From: Fervidibacillus halotolerans
GTDB taxonomy: Bacteria; Bacillota; Bacilli; Bacillales; Caldibacillaceae
NCBI RefSeq assembly: GCF_026547205.1
Contig: NZ_CP106877.1
Location: 822,001-886,000 of the forward strand
Length of the DNA: 64,000 nt
Direction: 5' to 3'
Positions 46,704-55,898 of the stretch are shown piece after piece; the stretch's first letter is position 1; every line of letters begins with the position of its first letter. The translations under genes and the position numbers were made by a program. A model generated the notes under the pieces. That model was not told the origin of the DNA, did not search any database, and saw only the letters and a program-made list of their open reading frames with translations.

Positions 46704-47315
46704 TTATTGGACATCGTTTATCGAATAGATAAAAGGGTTATCCATATTGAGAGAAAGGATTTCCTTTTCAGATAAATGTTTTTCAAATAAGATGGATTTT
46801 GACATGATAAAATAAACCGGTTCTTCGAATCTTTTCTCGTTTTTTCGATACCGATTGGTTGAAAGGAAGTATATTGGGAAAAGGGTCAATTGTTTTAGTT
46901 TACGATACAATCCGTTTTTTATATTAATTCGATCAAAGCCCAAATTGTTTTTATGTAATTTTAAATGGGTGATGCCTATTAGTCCTTTAATTTTCTCTTG
47001 TTTAGGATGGTGGAATAAGTATAAGGCTAATTCGGGTAAGGAATTTTTGACGGAATGATAAAAATAATTACCCCTTTGGAAATCATTGTGAAAATGGTTC
47101 ATTTCCGTTAATAATTTCACATTGTGTAGATGGATTTTTAATAAAATATCATTTTTTTCAATTTTCGTACCATCAGACAAAATGACCGTGTACCCTTTAT
47201 ATCGGGTTAGTCGGACGCGAAAGATATTTTCTCCCTTCCGTATGTACGTTAGTCTCGTAAAGAAGAAATAAATCGGATCGACCATTTTCCATATGAACAA
47301 AAGCAATTTACCCAT
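46704..47315 (-). CDS. ykoP: YkoP-like protein
   Basis: About 203 aa, soluble or peripheral. Conserved block: FRVRLTRYKGYTVILSDGTKIEKNDILLKIHLHNVKLL, followed by PELALYLFHHPKQEKIKGLIGITHL. Many Phe/Tyr/Lys residues. Start 47315 follows GGGGGAA; the longer frame adds seven residues. It is upstream of the glycosyltransferase gene on the same strand with 40 bases between, so they form an operon, perhaps for a cell-envelope glycolipid. Confidence 0.7.
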   Translation of the reverse strand: MGKLLLFIWKMVDPIYFFFTRLTYIRKGENIFRVRLTRYKGYTVILSDGTKIEKNDILLKIHLHNVKLLTEMNHFHNDFQRGNYFYHSVKNSLPELALYLFHHPKQEKIKGLIGITHLKLHKNNLGFDRINIKNGLYRKLKQLTLFPIYFLSTNRYRKNEKRFEEPVYFIMSKSILFEKHLSEKEILSLNMDNPFIYSINDVQ

Positions 47316-47645
47316 AAAAATTCCCCCAAAGAACATAACGTTTTAAGGAGTGCCCATTCCTCCTTTTTTGTTAGTATGTTCAAAGGAATTTGAACTATGC
47401 GAAAGGGTCGATAGAAAAGTCCGATCATTGAAGGAAAGTGTCTTTTTATTTATATTAAAAGTGTCGCCTATTTTTCAATTTTTGAAATAATTCGATGGAT
47501 TTTTCGATTTTATTTGGGATTGTGACAGTTTTTGACAAGTTGTTTCCATTTATAAAGAAGGAAAACCGCTCCCTTTTATTGAATTAATACTATATCAAAT
47601 TTGAAAGCTTACGTGCACTCAAGGATTTTTGTGTAGGGAGAAGTT
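47316..47645. other. Regulatory gap between divergent genes
   Basis: 330 bases between ykoP and the small leader ORF. AT-rich. A possible -35 TTGACA lies at 47532. No ORF of coding character. It must hold the promoters of both the ykoPN and the response-regulator unit. Confidence 0.5.
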
Positions 47646-47771
47646 ATGAAAAAATGCTTTTTCATTTCTCGGTATGAAGCAATATTCGACATTCAAACGC
47701 AAAGGAACGGTTTAGAATGGGGTATTTTTATTACTGATATTTTGGGTATATCAGAATTAATGAGGGTGTGA
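47646..47771 (+). CDS. Small leader ORF, 41 aa, upstream of the response regulator
   Basis: ATG 47646 lies seven bases behind GTAGGGAG, a good ribosome site. It encodes MKKCFFISRYEAIFDIQTQ..ILGISELMRV and stops three bases before the regulator's ATG (47775), while the regulator's own ribosome site (GAGGGTGTGAAAG) is inside its last codons. The arrangement allows translational coupling. Whether the peptide is expressed is not known. Confidence 0.5.
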   Translation: MKKCFFISRYEAIFDIQTQRNGLEWGIFITDILGISELMRV

Positions 47772-47774
47772 AAG

Positions 47775-48479
47775 ATGGCAAATGAAAAAATTTTACTTGT
47801 CGAAGATGATCTGGACAATCGGGAAATTATCGAATTGTATGCGGAAAGGGAAGGTTACCAAGTTTCGACTGTTACAAGTGGGGAGGATGCATTAAACATT
47901 ATTCGTGAATACAAACCGGATATCATTATTTTAGATGTGATGCTACCTGGGATCGATGGATATGAAGTTTGTTCAATGATCCGAAGAATTATGGATGTTC
48001 CTATATTATTTTTAAGTGCTCGAGGAGATGATTTGGATAAAATTCTAGCCCTTGGAATCGGTGGAGACGATTATATGACAAAGCCCTATAACCCGGCATT
48101 ACTCATAGCGAAGGTGAAAGCCCATCTACGGAGAAGCCGCCTAAATGGAGAAAAATCCTTAGGGATAGCTGAGGAAAAACGAATGATTGAATTTCCGAAC
48201 TTGATTATTAATGAGGAAAGTTGCACCGTCCAAACGGAACATGGCGAATTAAGTTTACCTGCAAAGGAATTCCAATTATTACTTTTTTTAGCGAAACATC
48301 CAAATCGGGTTTTTAGTACGGAACAATTATTTCACCAAATATGGGGGGAATTTGGAACGAGTGACTATCGAACAGTCATGGTGCATATTAGTAATATTCG
48401 GAAAAAAATCGAACCCGACCCAAATCACCCCCGATATATCAAAACCGTCCGTGGCATTGGCTACAAATTTACTCCTTAA
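47775..48479 (+). CDS. OmpR-family response regulator
   Basis: A 234-aa two-component regulator. The receiver has acidic pocket VEDD (residues 9-12), phospho-acceptor D54 in IIILDVMLPG, a Ser in LFLSARG and K in MTKPYN. The C-terminal winged-helix DNA-binding domain includes LPAKEFQLLLFLAKHPNRVFSTEQLFHQIWG and KTVRGIGYKF. Its normal partner would be a sensor kinase; the giant kinase 250 bases downstream is the only candidate here. The last 11 bases overlap the 3' end of the convergent sinI-like gene. Confidence 0.93.
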   Translation: MANEKILLVEDDLDNREIIELYAEREGYQVSTVTSGEDALNIIREYKPDIIILDVMLPGIDGYEVCSMIRRIMDVPILFLSARGDDLDKILALGIGGDDYMTKPYNPALLIAKVKAHLRRSRLNGEKSLGIAEEKRMIEFPNLIINEESCTVQTEHGELSLPAKEFQLLLFLAKHPNRVFSTEQLFHQIWGEFGTSDYRTVMVHISNIRKKIEPDPNHPRYIKTVRGIGYKFTP

Positions 48480-48636
48480 TAAGGGATTTCGATTCACTAT
48501 GAAAAAATGTTTTTACGTCATCGATCGTTAGTCCTATTTCCTTTGCTTCTTTAATTAATCGAACCCATTCCATGTCTAATGATCCTAATTTTTCCAACGT
48601 TTTAACGTTCGTTTTCGTGTAAGTCCTTTTATTCAT
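48469..48636 (-). CDS. SinI-family anti-repressor, 55 aa
   Basis: A short ORF read on the minus strand. ATG 48636 with GGGAGGGA upstream. Translation: MNKRTYTKTNVKTLEK then LGSLDMEWVRLIKEAKEIG and LTIDDVKTFF. The core DxEWVxLxxEAKxxxxxxxxxxxxF matches the SinI domain, which binds SinR to relieve repression of biofilm genes in B. subtilis. Here it lies between a response regulator and its probable kinase, tail-to-tail with the regulator. The sinR partner is not in the window. Confidence 0.8.
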   Translation of the reverse strand: MNKRTYTKTNVKTLEKLGSLDMEWVRLIKEAKEIGLTIDDVKTFFHSESKSLIKE

Positions 48637-48702
48637 AAAATCCCTCCCTGCTCTTATGACTAAATATAGAACAATAAACTAAATTCCCTTTTAACTTAAC
48701 TT

Positions 48703-48720
48703 AAAGTTTATTTAAACTTT
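48703..48720. promoter_or_regulatory. Inverted repeat upstream of the giant kinase
   Basis: AAAGTTT-ATTT-AAACTTT, a perfect 7-bp inverted repeat 14 bases before the GTG start of the kinase and also in front of the divergent sinI-like gene. It could be a shared operator, or a simple AT-rich coincidence. Confidence 0.35.
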
Positions 48721-48734
48721 TCAGAGGTGATACA

Positions 48735-51700
48735 GTGGCAAAAATACATCATTATCAAATTTTAGAAACCGTCGGAGAAAATCGATATGGAATTTTGTAT
48801 CGGAGTATTCATCGAAAAGAGAAAAATTACGTTTTAATTAAAATGGCAAAACGGTATTCGAACCGGCGTCCCTTTTTACATGGATTTTATACGGAGCAAA
48901 AAATGAAGCACCAAGGGTTTTTGTCTTATAAAACTGCCGAACTTGAAGACTCGGTTCCTTTGGTCCTTTATGATGAACAACCGATCATGACATTAACGGA
49001 TTATATAAAAAGGGAAACTATCGATCTATTAACTGCCCTTCAAATTTCGATTGAACTGGCTATATTATTATCCATCGTTCACGAACAACGGTTTATTCAT
49101 AATTATCTTCAGCCTGATAACATTTTGATTAATAAAAAAAATAGGCAGGTATTATTAACTGGATTTGAACAGGCAACGAGATTGATTCGAGGTGGAACAG
49201 AGGCTGAAAGGGAAAAAATTGACGATCATTTTATCTCCTATCTTTCACCTGAGCAAACTGGAAAAATCAATCGACCGATCGATCACCGCTCAGATTTATA
49301 TAGTTTAGGATGTATCATGTATGAGCTGTTCACCGGTCAAACTCCTTTTGGAGAAGGAGATACAAATGAAATCATCTATGCTCATTTAGCTAGACCTCTA
49401 AAACCTCCTAAGAACCTCAGACCAATGATTCCTTCAGTGATTTCAAATATCATCATGAAATGTTTAGAGAAAGAACCTGAAAATCGATATCAAAGTTCCC
49501 TCGGCTTAAAACATGATTTGGAACAATGCAAGCGACTTTTGTACGATGGACTGATGGATGAGACATTTCCCCTTGGAACGAATGATCATTCCCAGTTTTT
49601 TGAAATTCCCTATTCGTTATACGGTCGGTGTGAAGAAATAAATACGATTAAGGAAACCGTTCAACGGGTGAAACAAGGGCATTCGGAAATAATGTTCGTC
49701 AGTGGGGAACCTGGAATCGGTAAAACGGCGTTAATTCATGAGCTATATGGGGAGTTCGTTAAAGCAGGGGGTATATTCATTGAAGGAAAGTATGATTTAC
49801 TCCAAAGGCAAGATCCGTACCGCCCAATCGTCCAAGCCTTTTCCCAATTAATTAAGCATTTGACGGCAGAGGGAGAAAAAAGTATTCAATTTTGGAGAAA
49901 GACGTTGACCGAATCCCTTGGAGAAAATCTTCCAATTTTAACGGGATTGATCCCTGAATTACAATGGTTAACGGGAAAAGTGAAAAAGGTTCGGGAATTT
50001 TCTTCAATTGAAGAACAACGACGTTTTCAAATTACTTTTTTAACATTTTTAAATGTGATTGCTGAAAACGTTCGTCCGATCGTTTTATTTCTCGATGATT
50101 TGCAATGGGCGGATCGGGCCTCTTTAGATTTGCTTGAATACGTATTTGCATCGGACAAATCTCCTTATGTATTTGTAATCGGTGCCTATCGTGATAAAGA
50201 AGTAAATACGGGTCATCCGTTACATTATTTCTTGAACCGCTTGACCAATCATCGACGGAGACTAGTCAATCTTATCCTTTCTCCCTTGTCTTTAAGCCAT
50301 ACAAAACAGTTAATCCAAAAAACCCTTCGATGTCGAGAGGAAGAAGGGGAAATTTTAGCGAATTTTATTTATCCTTTAACGGAAGGAAACCCTTTGTTTA
50401 TTCGTCAAGTTCTATATTCATTATATGATGATGGCTTTATATCAACTGGTAAAAAAGGGAAAAGTTGGGAGATTCATTTTCATAAAGTAAACGAACTGAC
50501 CATTGATGAACATATCGTTTCCTTTATATTAAAAAAGATTGATCAACTACCGAAAGAGACCATTGAATTGTTGGAACTGGCTTCCTGTTTCGGCAATCGA
50601 TTTTCATTACAAGATCTCGTGAATATTACGGAAATCAATCCGATGGACATTTCTAAACAGCTTTGGAAAGCGTTGGAAAATGGATTTGTCATTCCGCTGG
50701 ATACGGATTATACAAAAATTTATATACAAAAGGATGAGCCGTTACCGGTTATTCGATATCGTTTTTCCCACGACCGCATTCAACAAGCCGTGTATTCGAA
50801 AATGGAGAAACGAGAAAAGGAAGAGACCCATTTTCGAATTGGAAATTGGTTACGATCGATCGGTTCAATGGATATGGATAATGGATCCCGATTTTTGGAA
50901 ATGGTCAATCATTTGAATTTTAGTCAAACATTATTATCAGAACAGGATAAATTTCACTTAAGTCTTTGGAATATGGCAGCCGGAAAAAGATTACAAAAAA
51001 GTGGTGCTTTTGAGCCAGCGTTAAAGTATTACAATGAAGCATTACGTCTTTTACCCGAAGAAAAGTGGGAAAAGCATCACCATATTGCTTACGAACTGAC
51101 CATTTTAACCGGTGAAAGTGAATTTTTAAACGGAAATTACAAACGAGCCCAATCGTTATTTAGCGAAGGGATTGATCGTGCAAAAACACCACTGGAAAAA
51201 TTGAAAATTTATATTATGCAAATGAATTTATTTAATTATATCAATCGTTTTGATGAGGCGTTGGAAAGGGGATTGAAAGGACTAAAACTTTATCGTCAAC
51301 GAATACCAAGTCAAGTAAGCAAAGGGAAATTAGCTTTGGAATTTCTCATGATAAAAATTTTATTATGGAGGAAAAAGACAGGAAAACTGTTATCATTATC
51401 AGAAATGGATACGGAAGAAAAAACGTTTCTTCTTCAAACGTATATTTTATTAAACACACCGTCATTTTTTGTTAATCAACAATTGGCCACGTTTTTAATG
51501 TTACGGGCTGTTCGTTTAACATTAAAACATGGAAATACAGAGGCAACATCCCTCGTATATAACAACTATGCATTAATATTAAGTGCGGGATTTAAAGATT
51601 ACAAGGGAAGTTATGAATTTGGAAAACTAGCCATTAAACATGCAGAAAAATACGGCAATCCGAATTACCTTGGGAGAGTTTATTTTGTATTCGGTTGTTT

Positions 51701-53921
51701 TGTTAATCATTGGCAAGGTTCGTTGGAGGAAAATATTCGCTATTTGGAACGAAGTCAATCCCTCTCCCTTGAGTCTGGGAATTTAACCGTTGCGGGATCA
51801 TCCAGTTCATTTATCATCATAACGTATTTTTTAATCGGAACGAATTTATCCCAACTTAAAAAGAAAGTATTCCAACAATTAGATTTCACAAAAAAAATCG
51901 ATTACTCCCTTGCCAATGAATTTTTTTCGGAAGTTTTACATTGGATTGAAGTTCTCTCCCATGAAGATCAAACGGTCCATTGGGACATGCCGCCGAAAGA
52001 AAAGAATGATAATGTGGTCATCATTATGTACTATACAATTCGTTTAAAAGCATTGTATTTGATGGGTGAGATGGCTCTCAGTTTGAAAATAATGAAAGAA
52101 ATGGAGAAAATGGTGAACGATCAACTAACAGTCGTCGTAATTCCAGCCTATACATTTTATGCTTCCTTATTAAAATTAAAGTTATGGAGAAAGGGAGAAA
52201 AAGAAAATCATTGGCAAAGGGATGTTCAAAACCATTTAAAAAAATTAAAATTATGGGCAAGTCATTCTCCAAATAATTATGAACACCAATACTTATCGGT
52301 ATTCGGTTGTTTACAACTACTTCAAGGAAAGGAAAAAGAAGGTGTTTATTATATTCAAAGAGCTATTCAATTTGCGGCTGAACGGGGATTTGTTCAAGAT
52401 CAAGCAGCAATCAATGAATGGATTGGAGAATATTTTTATGAAAGGGGAATGGACAGTCTTGCTGAAATGTATTTAAGGGAGGCAGAAAAAAGTTTTCGAA
52501 TGTGGGGAGCTCATGCGAAAGCTGATCAACTGGTCAAATTATATCCAAACTTTTCCTTTAAACCCTTTTCTACCTCTGAGATGAATGCATCTTTTGATTT
52601 GAAAACGATGATTCAAGCGACTGAAACTTTATCAAAGGAAAGAACGATTGATCAATTATTAAAAAAATATATGGAAATTATTTTAAAAATTGCTGGGGCA
52701 GATTTAGGCTATTTAATCATCTTCCATCGTGAAAAAGGATTCGTCAAAGTTTCTGGAAAAATCCACGAAGGAATTGATGTATTTAAAGAAGGACAACCGC
52801 TCCAATCGAATAGGTTACCGATGTCAGTAGTTCATTATGTATCAACTAGTCAATCGGAAGTATATTTGGATGATGCTGGAAAAAGTGACTTATTTTCAAA
52901 GGATCCGTACATTGTACAAAATGGAACGAAATCCCTCTTATGCCTACCGATTATTTTAAGTGGGAGTTTGTTTGGAATCTTGTATTTGGAAAATAACTTA
53001 TCAGCAAATGTACAGTTTTTAAAGCATGTAACGTTGTTAAACACCCTTTCTTCTCAAGCGGCAATTTTTTACATCAATGTTCAATTATATGAAAATCTCG
53101 AGAAAACGGTAAAAGAACGGACGAAAGAACTGGCGGAAATGAATCGCCAATTGGAGCGGAAAAATAATGAATTAGCAAAAACCGAGCAGTTACAAAAGGA
53201 ATTATTTTCAAATATTTCCCACGATTTAAAATCCCCCTTATCGGCTATTCAAGGATACATTTATGCCATTTTAGACGGCTATGTGGAGGATCGGGAAAAG
53301 GAAAAAATTTACTTACAAAAAAGTATCGACCGTCTGGAGGAGATGTACCGTTTAATTCAAGATTTGTTCGACCTGGCAAAATTACAAACAGGGAGAATTC
53401 CTTTTCATTATGAACCAATCGGCTCCCTTGAATGTTGTCAGCGAATATATGAAAAATTCCGAATAGACGTGACGAATCAAGGGTTAGGTTTTCGAAAAAA
53501 GGTTAATCCGCAAATATTGAAGGAAAATCCTACGATCTATATCGATGTGAAACGAATGGAACAAGTTTTTTCAAATTTAATTTCCAATGCGATTCAACAT
53601 ACAAAGGAAGGAGAGATTAGACTCAATGCCTTCATGAAAGATGAGGTTTTGATCATCTCCGTTCAAGACACAGGTCAGGGAATAAATCGTGAAGATTTGC
53701 CATATGTTTTTGACCGATTTTTTACCAATTCCAAAAAAGGACACGGAATCGGTCTTGCTGTAACGAAAGAAATTATTACGAACCATGGGGGAGAAGTGTG
53801 GGTGGAAAGTGAATTCGGAAAAGGTTCGACTTTTTATATATCTTTACCAATCAATTCGATTGAATCGGATGATGATCCGAAAATTGTGGAAGATCGGGTA
53901 AAAACACCGCCGATTTCGTAA
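48735..53921 (+). CDS. Giant sensor kinase: degenerate Ser/Thr kinase + ATPase + TPR + GAF + histidine kinase
   Basis: A 1728-aa protein of the class annotated as trifunctional serine/threonine kinase/ATPase/histidine kinase. Domains: N-terminal protein-kinase fold (1-270), AAA-type NTPase with P-loop GEPGIGKTAL (~320), Walker B FLDDLQWAD, a long TPR-like helical middle (700-1270), GAF (~1290-1440), HisKA with phospho-His in NISHDLKSP (~1494), and HATPase (N box SNLISNAIQH, G boxes DTGQGI and GHGIGLAV). The kinase domain lacks catalytic residues: HRD reads HNY and DFG reads TGF, so it is a pseudokinase. GTG start with AGAGGTGAT upstream. Probable partner: the response regulator upstream. Confidence 0.92.
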   Translation: MAKIHHYQILETVGENRYGILYRSIHRKEKNYVLIKMAKRYSNRRPFLHGFYTEQKMKHQGFLSYKTAELEDSVPLVLYDEQPIMTLTDYIKRETIDLLTALQISIELAILLSIVHEQRFIHNYLQPDNILINKKNRQVLLTGFEQATRLIRGGTEAEREKIDDHFISYLSPEQTGKINRPIDHRSDLYSLGCIMYELFTGQTPFGEGDTNEIIYAHLARPLKPPKNLRPMIPSVISNIIMKCLEKEPENRYQSSLGLKHDLEQCKRLLYDGLMDETFPLGTNDHSQFFEIPYSLYGRCEEINTIKETVQRVKQGHSEIMFVSGEPGIGKTALIHELYGEFVKAGGIFIEGKYDLLQRQDPYRPIVQAFSQLIKHLTAEGEKSIQFWRKTLTESLGENLPILTGLIPELQWLTGKVKKVREFSSIEEQRRFQITFLTFLNVIAENVRPIVLFLDDLQWADRASLDLLEYVFASDKSPYVFVIGAYRDKEVNTGHPLHYFLNRLTNHRRRLVNLILSPLSLSHTKQLIQKTLRCREEEGEILANFIYPLTEGNPLFIRQVLYSLYDDGFISTGKKGKSWEIHFHKVNELTIDEHIVSFILKKIDQLPKETIELLELASCFGNRFSLQDLVNITEINPMDISKQLWKALENGFVIPLDTDYTKIYIQKDEPLPVIRYRFSHDRIQQAVYSKMEKREKEETHFRIGNWLRSIGSMDMDNGSRFLEMVNHLNFSQTLLSEQDKFHLSLWNMAAGKRLQKSGAFEPALKYYNEALRLLPEEKWEKHHHIAYELTILTGESEFLNGNYKRAQSLFSEGIDRAKTPLEKLKIYIMQMNLFNYINRFDEALERGLKGLKLYRQRIPSQVSKGKLALEFLMIKILLWRKKTGKLLSLSEMDTEEKTFLLQTYILLNTPSFFVNQQLATFLMLRAVRLTLKHGNTEATSLVYNNYALILSAGFKDYKGSYEFGKLAIKHAEKYGNPNYLGRVYFVFGCFVNHWQGSLEENIRYLERSQSLSLESGNLTVAGSSSSFIIITYFLIGTNLSQLKKKVFQQLDFTKKIDYSLANEFFSEVLHWIEVLSHEDQTVHWDMPPKEKNDNVVIIMYYTIRLKALYLMGEMALSLKIMKEMEKMVNDQLTVVVIPAYTFYASLLKLKLWRKGEKENHWQRDVQNHLKKLKLWASHSPNNYEHQYLSVFGCLQLLQGKEKEGVYYIQRAIQFAAERGFVQDQAAINEWIGEYFYERGMDSLAEMYLREAEKSFRMWGAHAKADQLVKLYPNFSFKPFSTSEMNASFDLKTMIQATETLSKERTIDQLLKKYMEIILKIAGADLGYLIIFHREKGFVKVSGKIHEGIDVFKEGQPLQSNRLPMSVVHYVSTSQSEVYLDDAGKSDLFSKDPYIVQNGTKSLLCLPIILSGSLFGILYLENNLSANVQFLKHVTLLNTLSSQAAIFYINVQLYENLEKTVKERTKELAEMNRQLERKNNELAKTEQLQKELFSNISHDLKSPLSAIQGYIYAILDGYVEDREKEKIYLQKSIDRLEEMYRLIQDLFDLAKLQTGRIPFHYEPIGSLECCQRIYEKFRIDVTNQGLGFRKKVNPQILKENPTIYIDVKRMEQVFSNLISNAIQHTKEGEIRLNAFMKDEVLIISVQDTGQGINREDLPYVFDRFFTNSKKGHGIGLAVTKEIITNHGGEVWVESEFGKGSTFYISLPINSIESDDDPKIVEDRVKTPPIS

Positions 53922-54049
53922 AAGAAAGGGCGGTATCTTTTTATTTATCCGTTATACGTATAAATTGTGGAATGTTCCAAAAACACGTCGTAAATTTCTT
54001 GATTATGATAAAATTGGAAATAAAGAAAGGGAAAAAGGGAGTGGTTTCA

Positions 54050-54955
54050 ATGTTGAAAACGAAATATGAAGAGATCGTACAGGTGGATGAAATCGGAAAA
54101 AAAAGTAGCCGGCATTTAAACGATATTTTGCCCCTGGCTAGTCAAGAACATATTCCTCCAGCGAAAGAAGATGAAAAAAAAGTTTTATTACTCGGCATCG
54201 ATATTCAAAATGATTTTATAGAGGGTGGCTCTTTAGCAGTACCCGGGTCAAAGGAAGATGTGAAAAATTTAACAAAATTTATTTACCAAAACATCGATAA
54301 AATTACCAAAATTGCTGTGTCCCTCGACACCCATCAACCGATGCAAATTTTTCATGCGGATTGGTGGAGGGACGAAAAGGGAAATTTACCCGAACCATTT
54401 ACGATCATAACTGCAGAGGATGTGAAAAATGGGAAATGGATCCCGCAGGCATTTCCCGATGAAAGTATTGATTATGTCATCCAATTGGAACGAATCGGGA
54501 AAAAACAGCTTTGTATTTGGCCTTATCATTGTATTGAAGGGACGTATGGGGTAGGCTTAGAAAGTCAGTTTGCTAACATCATTTATTTCCATTCGATCGT
54601 TCGGAAAACGGAAGTAAAACGGATTGTTAAAGGTACGCATCCAACGACAGAAATGTACGGAATTTTCCGCCCTGAATATAGTAAGGAGGAAGATACGAAT
54701 ACTGCCTTGTTAAACGAAATAGCTACCTTCGATCAAATTATTGTTGCAGGAGAGGCAAAGTCCCATTGCGTATTGGAATCACTCGCCCAATTGATCGAAT
54801 TTTTTGAGCAAAATGAAATTCCCCGATTGAAAATTGTTGTCCTCGAAGATTGTATGAGTTCAATTCCAGGCTATGAACAATCGACGGAAAAGGCCTTTCA
54901 ACAGTTCGAAAAATCAGGCGTTCAAATCGTTTCTTCGAAAGAATTCAAACTATAG
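54050..54955 (+). CDS. Isochorismatase/nicotinamidase-like cysteine hydrolase
   Basis: About 301 aa. The isochorismatase fold is shown by GIDIQNDFIEGGSLAV (catalytic Asp), a basic segment IVKGTHPTTEMYG (Lys) and VAGEAKSHCVLES (nucleophile Cys). SLDTHQPMQIFHADWWRD provides the metal-binding HxxH-like region, as in nicotinamidases. It has ~70 extra N-terminal residues compared with small nicotinamidases. Start ATG 54050 is behind AAAAGGGAG. It stands alone after the giant kinase; the substrate is not certain. Confidence 0.82.
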   Translation: MLKTKYEEIVQVDEIGKKSSRHLNDILPLASQEHIPPAKEDEKKVLLLGIDIQNDFIEGGSLAVPGSKEDVKNLTKFIYQNIDKITKIAVSLDTHQPMQIFHADWWRDEKGNLPEPFTIITAEDVKNGKWIPQAFPDESIDYVIQLERIGKKQLCIWPYHCIEGTYGVGLESQFANIIYFHSIVRKTEVKRIVKGTHPTTEMYGIFRPEYSKEEDTNTALLNEIATFDQIIVAGEAKSHCVLESLAQLIEFFEQNEIPRLKIVVLEDCMSSIPGYEQSTEKAFQQFEKSGVQIVSSKEFKL

Positions 54956-55088
54956 ATTGATCGATAAATAAAAGATTCCTTTGAAAAGGGAAATTTCTAC
55001 TAGTCTTCGGTAAAATATTTTTACATGACCAATTTGAACAATCTTAATGATTCGTTTATAAAATCAGATAGTGCTAGATTTTTGAATC

Positions 55089-55118
55089 AAGGGGCTATAC
55101 TTTTTGTATGCCCCTTTA
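55089..55118 (+). terminator. Terminator after the hydrolase region
   Basis: Stem AAGGGGCTATAC-type: AAGGGGC..GCCCCTT with an inner TATAC/GTAT pairing, followed by TATC. The gap from 54956 to 55364 otherwise holds no gene. Confidence 0.7.
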
Positions 55119-55363
55119 TCACCGATGAACTTTTTCAATTTGGATGATAGCTGCCGAAATAAGAGAACTCCCACTAAAAACGAAATGGGCAACGTTTTAG
55201 CAAGATGATAAGATCATATAGAAAACAAAAGGACTCATCGATTCGATTTAATGGAAATAATGTCAATATAACTAGTGTCACAAAGGGCAATGGAACAGAT
55301 TGAATACTAGGGAGGAAAATTTTAGAAATTCCAAAAGTAAAGAAATGACATAAAATTGACACA

Positions 55364-55378
55364 AAGAAAGCGGTTACA
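55364..55378 (+). promoter_or_regulatory. Cre-like CcpA site without a gene
   Basis: AAGAAAGCGGTTACA matches the cre consensus at all but one position (T to A). A TAAAAT box lies 16 bases downstream. Such sites precede sugar/PTS operons, but no intact gene follows. Confidence 0.35.
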
Positions 55379-55399
55379 ACCCTTTTTTCATGGTAAAAT

Positions 55400-55856
55400 A
55401 AAGATGAAAAGAAAAAATTAACATTTCCGGAGGCTCAACCAGCGTGTTCGTTCCGTATTCGGTAACGAAAAACATAAGCTTTTTTCTTCAAATCACGTAA
55501 ATAACTTTTCATCCGGAATGTGGCAAAAGCCAAAGAAATAGTTTCGATTTACTTGTGAAGAAACCAACTCTTTACTTATTGGATAACCTTGACATTCAAA
55601 TGGAAAAGGAGCGTTTCGGAAACAATAAATATTGAATCGGGACGATGATAAAGGGCCGGTAATGAAAAGGATCGGAAAAAGCGTAAAGATGAGTCGAAAA
55701 CAAAGGGTGTAAATATTGCACAACCTAAATTGGCGGAACAAACACAAAGTCTGCCAGTTGGCAAAGTGAAATCCCCGAAAATTCGTGAAAAAATGGCAGA
55801 TGATGGTTGAGTCTCCGGAGATGTTAAAAAAACCGAATTCATTCGGTTTTTTTTTA
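55400..55856. other. Gene remnant region ending in a terminator
   Basis: No intact gene. The plus frame from 55652 to 55810 is open for 52 codons (basic, then AEQTQSLPVGKVKSPKIREKMADDG) with no start codon, so it looks like the 3' piece of a lost gene. A terminator follows (AACCGAA/TTCGGTT plus nine T, 55831-55855). I do not recognise the family; a PTS EIIA origin is only a guess from KMxxDG and the upstream cre-like site. Confidence 0.4.
55831..55856 (+). terminator. Terminator of the remnant
   Basis: Seven-bp stem AACCGAA/TTCGGTT with loop TTCA and a T run of nine. Confidence 0.82.
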
Positions 55857-55898
55857 TGCGATTTTGCATAGTTTCCCCAATTTTCTTCTATCAGTATA

